NCBI RefSeq assembly: GCF_003123685.1 | Contig: NZ_QCYJ01000127.1 | Coordinates: forward strand, 186,001 to 250,000 | Length of the DNA stretch: 64,000 nucleotides | Direction: 5' to 3' | From: Nocardia aurea | Lineage (GTDB): Bacteria > Actinomycetota > Actinomycetes > Mycobacteriales > Mycobacteriaceae | Part shown: positions 59,829-64,000 of the stretch, piece after piece | Numbering within the stretch: the stretch's first letter is position 1 | Layout: every line of letters begins with the position of its first letter | Made by a program: the position numbers and the translations under genes | The notes under the pieces: model-generated | The model's database searches: none | What the model was told of the DNA's origin: nothing | What the model saw: the letters and a program-made list of their open reading frames with translations, nothing else

Positions 59829-60177
59829 GCAGCCATGCTATCCCGCCGATCGCCCCGCTCGGCGGATGAACGGACCGCGCCCGCGACAGCTACCTTCCGC
59901 GTTTCCCGTGGTGGCACGCATTCACCCAGGTGTGTGGTGTGCCGTCGAGAAGTGCTGCATCACAGAATATTTCGGCAATCTTTCGGTCGGTTCCCATCTG
60001 GAGACCTCGGTGGACGCATATGCCACCGGGCACACCCCGGTCGCGGCGGACACCCTCGCACCGGATCATCGAACCGGTCCGCGCCGGATGAACGAGCGAA
60101 CAACAAGCCGCATCGGTCGCATCACACGCCCGCACGACGCGGGGAAATCAGCGATATATCAACTACCCTGCGAGATC
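59829..60177. promoter_or_regulatory. Divergent region between LprG-like and porin genes
   Basis: No gene is seen. The minus strand carries the leaderless -10 of the lipoprotein gene (59840-59835). On the plus strand a TACCCT box (about 60163-60168) sits about 9 nt before the porin ATG, so its leader is very short or absent. Confidence 0.35.
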
Positions 60178-60945
60178 ATGTTGCGGATCATCTCGACAGC
60201 GAGTTTCACCGCCTCAGCGCTGGTCGTACTGCTTCTGCCGACCGCGCATGCCGATATCGTCAACCTGCCACCACACGAGAAGACCTTCGAGTCGGCGATG
60301 GGCAGTTTCACGGTCGGCACCCACGACGAAGCCATCAACCGCATCCCACCATTGAACGGCGTCCCCACCAGCCACGAAGCCCTGGTCTCCACCGTCGCCT
60401 ACGGTCGGCTCGACGGGCAGGCCGAGGGCGTGCTCAGAACCGGATACTCCGTCGGCTGCGCGGCCAGGGTCGACGCCGTGATCCCCGGCGTCGACCCCAC
60501 CACGGAATTCGGGCTGGAGGGACCGCAGCAGAACTACGCGACCGAACAGGTCCAGCGGAGTGCGACCGAGCAGGCGCAGTCGAGCACGGTCGAGCAATCG
60601 AGCACCGGCGAGTCGGCACAGTCACAGACGGAGGGGACCGTGCGATCGCAGGAGTTCGAATCCGGACAGATACAGGAATACAACGGCGTCATCCCCTCCA
60701 TCGCGGTCGACCCGGGCCTGTTCCTGGAATTGGAACTCCAACCCGGTGACATCACCAACGTCGATATCGGCACCGGCAAGGCGCTCATCCCCGGCAGAAC
60801 CGTGCAGATCATCACCCGCGACTTCCACATCAAAGTCGACAACTGCGCGGGCCCGGTCACCATCCGCCAGTACACCTACCTGGAAGCCAGAACGCCCGAA
60901 GTCGACGACAGCGGCGCGGTGTTCGGCGAGCCGACGAGGCTGTAG
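60178..60945 (+). CDS. MspA-family porin with Q/S/T/E-rich insert
   Basis: A 255-residue outer-membrane channel protein with signal peptide to AHA (residue 25). MspA motifs are seen at both ends: EKTFESAMGSFTVGTHDEAINRIPPLNGVPTSHEALVSTVAYG, YSVGCAARVDAV, and the C-terminal PGLFLELELQPGDITNVDIGTGKALIPGR with DFHIKVDNCAGPVTIRQYTYL. Typical members have about 210 residues. Here the Gly-rich middle is replaced by a longer polar, repeat-like block (about residues 116-168), rich in Gln, Ser, Thr and Glu. Pore function is likely, but the insert is unusual. Confidence 0.85.
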   Translation: MLRIISTASFTASALVVLLLPTAHADIVNLPPHEKTFESAMGSFTVGTHDEAINRIPPLNGVPTSHEALVSTVAYGRLDGQAEGVLRTGYSVGCAARVDAVIPGVDPTTEFGLEGPQQNYATEQVQRSATEQAQSSTVEQSSTGESAQSQTEGTVRSQEFESGQIQEYNGVIPSIAVDPGLFLELELQPGDITNVDIGTGKALIPGRTVQIITRDFHIKVDNCAGPVTIRQYTYLEARTPEVDDSGAVFGEPTRL

Positions 60946-61119
60946 AAGGTCTCCGCCGCGGCTGCCCCGCCGCGTGGCGAGCGATATGCGCGCTGATCTG
61001 TCTCCGCGGGTGGATCTGCCGCCGCCGCGGGCTCGCAGGCAATGGCGGGTACCGAACCAGCACGGCAAGCGACCGACCGGATACCTGATTCACTCCAGGT
61101 GAGGGTTCATCTTTTTCTG

Positions 61120-61147
61120 AATACAGATTCTGATGTATCGTCACGTT
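61120..61147 (+). promoter_or_regulatory. Operator/promoter of the metal-sensor gene
   Basis: An ATACA-N8-TGTAT inverted repeat (61121-61138) overlaps a TATCGT -10 box (61136-61141), which ends 6 nt before the ATG at 61148. This fits a leaderless, self-repressing ArsR-type gene. Confidence 0.5.
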
Positions 61148-61477
61148 ATGGAGACCGCCCTGCACACCGATGCTCTCGCCCGGTTCGGGCACGCGCTGTC
61201 GGACCCGACCCGCACGCGGATCTTGCTGAGCCTGCGCCAGGCGCCGGGGTATCCCTCGGATCTGGCCGATCAGATCGGGGTGTCTCGCCAGATCCTGTCC
61301 AACCATCTGACGTGCCTGCGCGGTTGCGGTCTCGTGGTCGCGGTGCCGCAGGGGCGACGCAGTCGCTACGAGCTCGCGGATGCCCGTATCGGCGCCGCCC
61401 TCGGGGATCTGCTCGGGCTGGTGCTGGCGGTGGATCCGGCGTGCTGTCCGTCCGCCGATTCCGAGGGCTGCTGCTGA
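61148..61477 (+). CDS. cmtR: CmtR-like ArsR/SmtB metal sensor
   Basis: A 109-residue winged-helix repressor. It follows CmtR of M. tuberculosis closely: LARFGHALSDPTRTRILLSL, then SRQILSNHLTCLRGCGLVVAV with Cys56 and Cys60 (the Cys57/Cys61 pair of CmtR) and LVLAVDPACC with Cys99/Cys100. Two additional Cys residues end the protein (EGCC). Cd(II) or Pb(II) sensing is expected. The start is set by the leaderless promoter; an ATG at 61133 is alternative. The stop overlaps the transporter start (TGATG). Confidence 0.9.
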   Translation: METALHTDALARFGHALSDPTRTRILLSLRQAPGYPSDLADQIGVSRQILSNHLTCLRGCGLVVAVPQGRRSRYELADARIGAALGDLLGLVLAVDPACCPSADSEGCC

Positions 61478-62202
61478 TGGCGTCGCTCGGAATGCCTTGG
61501 ACGCCCCCAGCGGTACCGATCGAGTCGAGTCCGGTACGGAAAGCATTGCTGGCGCGTCGAATTCGTTGGTTCGTAGCCGCGACCATCACCTACAACGTCA
61601 TCGAGGCGGCCATTGCCCTGGGCGAGGGCGCTCGGGTGTCGTCGACGGCACTGGTCGGGTTCGGGTTGGACTCGGTGATCGAGGTGTCCTCGGCAGCGGC
61701 GGTGGCGTGGCAGTTCGCGGGGCGCGATCCGGAGGCACGGGAGAAAGTCGCACTGCGGATCATCGCGTACTCGTTCTTCGCGCTGGCCCTCTACGTCACG
61801 GTCGACTCGATTCGCGGTCTGCTCGGCGTCGGCGAGGCCGGGCACTCTCCGATCGGGATCATTCTCGCCGCGGTGAGTCTGGTCGTGATGCCGATGCTGT
61901 CGGCCGCGCAGCGTCGTGCCGGGCGTGAACTCGGATCGGCGTCGGCGGTCGCCGATTCCAAGCAAACCCTGCTGTGCACCTACCTGTCGGCGGTACTGCT
62001 CGTCGGGTTGCTGCTCAACAGCCTGTTCGGCTGGTCGTGGGCCGACCCGATCGCCGCCCTGGTCATCGCCGCGATCGCGGTCCGAGAAGGTGTCGATGCC
62101 TGGCGGGGCGACACCTGCTGCCCCACACCCTCGGCACTACTCGGCGCCGGCCGACGCGAGAACTGCGACTGCTGCGATCACCCCGCCGGAACGGCGCATT
62201 GA
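61477..62202 (+). CDS. Cation transporter (CDF-like)
   Basis: A 241-residue membrane protein with about six helices. It shows the CDF-type ALVGFGLDSVIEVSSAAAVAWQF (first metal-site Asp/Glu region) and ADSKQTLLCTYLSAVLLVGLLLN plus WADPIAALVIAAIAVREGVDAW. The C-terminus ends in Cys/His-rich DTCCPTPS and RRENCDCCDHPAGTAH, which may bind metal. It lies in an operon between the metal sensor and DUF3703 genes, joined by TGATG overlaps on both sides. Efflux of Cd, Pb or Zn is inferred. Confidence 0.88.
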   Translation: MASLGMPWTPPAVPIESSPVRKALLARRIRWFVAATITYNVIEAAIALGEGARVSSTALVGFGLDSVIEVSSAAAVAWQFAGRDPEAREKVALRIIAYSFFALALYVTVDSIRGLLGVGEAGHSPIGIILAAVSLVVMPMLSAAQRRAGRELGSASAVADSKQTLLCTYLSAVLLVGLLLNSLFGWSWADPIAALVIAAIAVREGVDAWRGDTCCPTPSALLGAGRRENCDCCDHPAGTAH

Positions 62203-62552
62203 TGCCTCGCCTGCCCGACCCAGCCCGCGCCCACTACCACCTGGAGATGACCGCCGCGAAGTCGGCGGCCGTCGACGCCGAGCGGTGGCCCCCTCTCGAA
62301 CGCGCGCACATCCTGTCTCAGCCCGACCCGTGGCTGCACACCCGCAACCACATCGCCATGTTCGCCCTCGCCGTGCGCCGACGCGACTGCCGTGAAGCCC
62401 TGGGCCAGATCGTGCGGATCATCGTCGCCGCACCGGGATCGGTATCGGGCCGCTACCCCGAGGGCAATACCGGACGCGCCCGCGTCGGCCTCCTCGATCC
62501 GATGCCGACCCCACCGGATCTCGCCCCACTGCTGAGGCTGGTCGCTCCGTGA
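62202..62552 (+). CDS. DUF3703-family protein
   Basis: A 116-residue protein: ARAHYHLEMTAAKSAAVDAERWPPLERAHILSQPDPWLHTRNHIAMFALAVRRRDCREALGQIVRIIVAAPGSVSGRYPEGNTGRARVGLLDPMP is diagnostic for DUF3703. The family travels with metal-resistance genes, but its function is unknown. Conserved His and Glu residues in the ERAHILSQ region could bind metal. The start overlaps the transporter stop (TGATG), giving a three-gene operon. Confidence 0.88.
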   Translation: MPRLPDPARAHYHLEMTAAKSAAVDAERWPPLERAHILSQPDPWLHTRNHIAMFALAVRRRDCREALGQIVRIIVAAPGSVSGRYPEGNTGRARVGLLDPMPTPPDLAPLLRLVAP

Positions 62553-62809
62553 GCCAGCGGATCACGTTTCGATAGATCGGCCGTTCGAGGACGAGGAACC
62601 TGTTCGAACGCTTCGCCGGTTGCGACGCAAAGTTCACTCAGGGCGTCGCTGAACTGCATGTTCGCGCATGCCGCTGACCGAGCAGAGGGAATCAGCCAGG
62701 TGGCCCGAGCGGACGGGGCAGGTCCCGTCTTCGACCCGCTGGCGGCCACATAACCCCGCTACACAGGCGTGGGAATCTTCGTGGCTGTCGCCGGGATCGA
62801 CCTCGAGGG
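62553..62809. other. Intergenic region, no gene seen
   Basis: About 257 bp between the metal operon and the convergent HxlR gene. I see no open frame of coding character and no clear terminator. Confidence 0.3.
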
Positions 62810-63196
62810 TCATGCGTGGTCCTCAGGTTGCGGGGCGGCGTCGATCTCGGCCATGTGCTCCTCCGCCCACTCTCGTAGCGCGGCCAGCGGATTTTCCAGG
62901 GAGAGCCCGAGATCGGTAAGGCGATAGTGGACGCGCGGGGGAACGGTGGGTTCGACGCGGCGGGCGACCAACCCGTCGCGGGACAGGCTTCGCAGAGTCA
63001 CCGACAGCATCTTCTGCGATACGCCGGGCATCCGACGCCGTAGTTCGGCGAAGCGCACCTCGCCGGGCGCGGCCTCGGCCAGCAGTTTCACCACCATGGA
63101 CACCCATTTGGTGCCTAGTCGATCCAGAAGCCTACGGGTAGGGCAGTCCGGAGCGAACAGATCCCCGCGCTTGCCTGTGCTGGTTCGGGTAGTCAC
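62810..63196 (-). CDS. HxlR-family regulator
   Basis: A 128-residue winged-helix regulator: CPTRRLLDRLGTKWVSMVVKLL, VRFAELRRRMPGVSQKMLSVTLRSLSRDGLVARRVEPTVPPRVHYRLTDLGLSL. Members often respond to electrophiles or quinones through Cys residues; here one Cys lies in the N-terminal DCPTRR. The start is GTG at 63196. It is divergent from an alpha/beta hydrolase gene and should bind the phased half-site array between them. Confidence 0.9.
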   Translation of the reverse strand: MTTRTSTGKRGDLFAPDCPTRRLLDRLGTKWVSMVVKLLAEAAPGEVRFAELRRRMPGVSQKMLSVTLRSLSRDGLVARRVEPTVPPRVHYRLTDLGLSLENPLAALREWAEEHMAEIDAAPQPEDHA

Positions 63197-63235
63197 CTGG
63201 AGCTCACCACCTGTATCGAAAGTGCCGTCTTGGCA

Positions 63236-63280
63236 GGTTACCCCGGGTTACCTACGGTTACCTAGTAACCATTAGTAACC
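63236..63280. promoter_or_regulatory. Array of five phased GGTTAC half-sites
   Basis: GGTTACC begins at 63236, 63246 and 63256, exactly 10 bp apart. The inverted form GTAACC occupies 63265-63270 and 63275-63280, again 10 bp apart. The central pair gives the palindrome GGTTAC-CTA-GTAACC. It lies between the divergent HxlR and hydrolase genes and ends 17 bp before the hydrolase ATG, so it overlaps the hydrolase promoter region. Confidence 0.75.
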
Positions 63281-63297
63281 GGACTGCGGAGGATCGA

Positions 63298-64000
63298 ATG
63301 TCTCACGAACTGCCAGATCTCACAGTGCGGATGGTGGCAACCAACGGGATCGAAGCGAACGTGGCAATCGCCGGCACCGGACCGGCAGTTCTGCTGCTGC
63401 ACGGCTTTCCGCACACCTGGCAGCTGTGGCGCGAGGTGATGGGCCCACTCGCCCGACGACACCGGGTGATCGTGCCGGACCTGCGCGGCCTCGGCGCCAG
63501 CACGCGAGCGCAGGACGGCTACGACGCCGGCACGCTCGCCACCGACGCCGAGGGACTGCTCGACGCCCTGGGTGAAACCAGCTCCTCCGTCGTCGCGATC
63601 GATGCCGGCGCTCCCCCGGCGTTCCTACTGGCGATGCGGCGGCCCGAACGAGTCGACCGGCTGGTGCTCATGGAATCGCTGCTGGGCACGCTGCCCGGTA
63701 CCGAAACCTTTCCGGGGCCGCCCTGGTGGTTCGGTTTTCACGCGGTGCCCGGTCTTGCCGAAAAAGTCCTTGCCGGAAACGAATCCGATTACCTCGACTG
63801 GTTTCTGACGAGCGGAACCCAAGGCCGCGGCATCCCCGCACAAACCCGCGATGCCTTCGTCGCCGCCTACACCGGCACCGATTCGCTACGGTGTGCCTTC
63901 TCCTACTATCGGGCGATGCCCACCAGCGCCGAGCAGATCCGACGGGCTGTCGACACCGCCCGGCTCACCGTGCCGACGATGGCCATCGGATCCCACCCCG
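63298..64000 (+). CDS. Alpha/beta hydrolase (epoxide hydrolase/dehalogenase type), partial
   Basis: The gene is cut by the window end after 234 codons. The oxyanion motif is LLLHGFPHTWQLWREVM, followed by VIVPDLRGLGAS. The nucleophile region AIDAGAPPAFLLAMRRPERVDRLVLME has an Asp where epoxide hydrolases and dehalogenases have it, but the usual preceding His (GHD) is Ile. GGAGG lies 6-7 nt before the ATG at 63298. It is divergent from, and likely controlled by, the HxlR regulator. The C-terminal His cannot be seen. Confidence 0.85.
   Translation, partial: MSHELPDLTVRMVATNGIEANVAIAGTGPAVLLLHGFPHTWQLWREVMGPLARRHRVIVPDLRGLGASTRAQDGYDAGTLATDAEGLLDALGETSSSVVAIDAGAPPAFLLAMRRPERVDRLVLMESLLGTLPGTETFPGPPWWFGFHAVPGLAEKVLAGNESDYLDWFLTSGTQGRGIPAQTRDAFVAAYTGTDSLRCAFSYYRAMPTSAEQIRRAVDTARLTVPTMAIGSHP

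Noticed and set aside
1..64000. tRNA, rRNA, insertion sequences, phage integrase or attachment sites
   Set aside because: None was recognised on either strand; gene composition appears uniform without clear signs of recent transfer, although a tRNA scan could not be run.

Overview
The window looks like a chromosomal segment of a mycolic-acid actinomycete, most likely Nocardia or a close relative. Codon third positions are very GC-rich, many starts are GTG, and several genes appear leaderless (a TANNNT box 6-7 nt before the start codon). The gene content also fits: an MspA-type porin, a short Rpf-like transglycosylase, an LppX/LprAFG-type lipoprotein, a mycolate/CFA-type methyltransferase, SigF and SigK-RskA, and a GlnA4 operon in the order known from Mycobacterium (Rv2860c to Rv2857c). 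I saw no rRNA, tRNA, CRISPR array, insertion sequence or phage module.

Layout. 1-9.9 kb: a secreted amidase, an ECF sigma factor, an SDR, a secreted hydrophobic protein, a CFA-type methyltransferase, a short second-type Rho factor with a C-rich leader, a DoxX/TetR pair with twin operators, and a MmyB-type regulator/NmrA pair. 9.9-16.2 kb: an HPF-type ribosome factor, an MHS transporter, and the SDR / aldehyde dehydrogenase / class-I amidotransferase / GlnA4 operon for gamma-glutamylated amine catabolism. 16.3-23.4 kb: a 35-codon peptide gene, an Rpf-like gene, a SnoaL-type protein, a P450 with TetR, Ohr, an SRPBCC protein, and a fused HadA/HadB-like dehydratase. 23.4-28.4 kb: a membrane sulfite-oxidase-like enzyme, RskA, SigK, a fasciclin lipoprotein and SigF. 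28.5-37.5 kb: a secreted beta-propeller, an esterase, a LigD-type polymerase domain, a serine hydrolase, and two L,D-transpeptidases flanking a cupredoxin lipoprotein. 37.5-45.9 kb: an ECF sigma factor paired with a DGPF/YciI protein, a thioesterase with an IdeR-like box, a DHA2 exporter with its TetR and twin operators, an amine oxidase, a methyltransferase, a secreted phospholipase A2 and a cupin.

46.0-59.1 kb is the most striking part. It is a compact biosynthetic locus built around DarA and DarB homologues (the dialkylresorcinol/cyclohexanedione-forming pair) with an ACP, a FabF-like ketosynthase, a ring-hydroxylating FAD monooxygenase, a DUF3237 protein, two SCP2-domain proteins, a DrrAB-like ABC exporter, a DUF1702 protein and a UbiB-type kinase. 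A divergent arm carries two unknown proteins and two hot-dog dehydratases, one of which lacks the catalytic histidine. Most minus-strand genes overlap by 4 bp. I infer a lipid-tailed resorcinol or (after hydroxylation) quinone-like product that is exported or retained in the envelope. DarA/DarB loci are best known from Bacteroidetes and Proteobacteria.

59.1-64 kb: an LprG-like lipoprotein, an MspA-type porin with an unusual Q/S/T/E-rich insert, a CmtR-like metal sensor with a cation transporter and a DUF3703 protein, and an HxlR regulator divergent from an alpha/beta hydrolase. A remarkable 10-bp-phased array of GGTTAC half-sites lies between the last two. The hydrolase runs off the window end.
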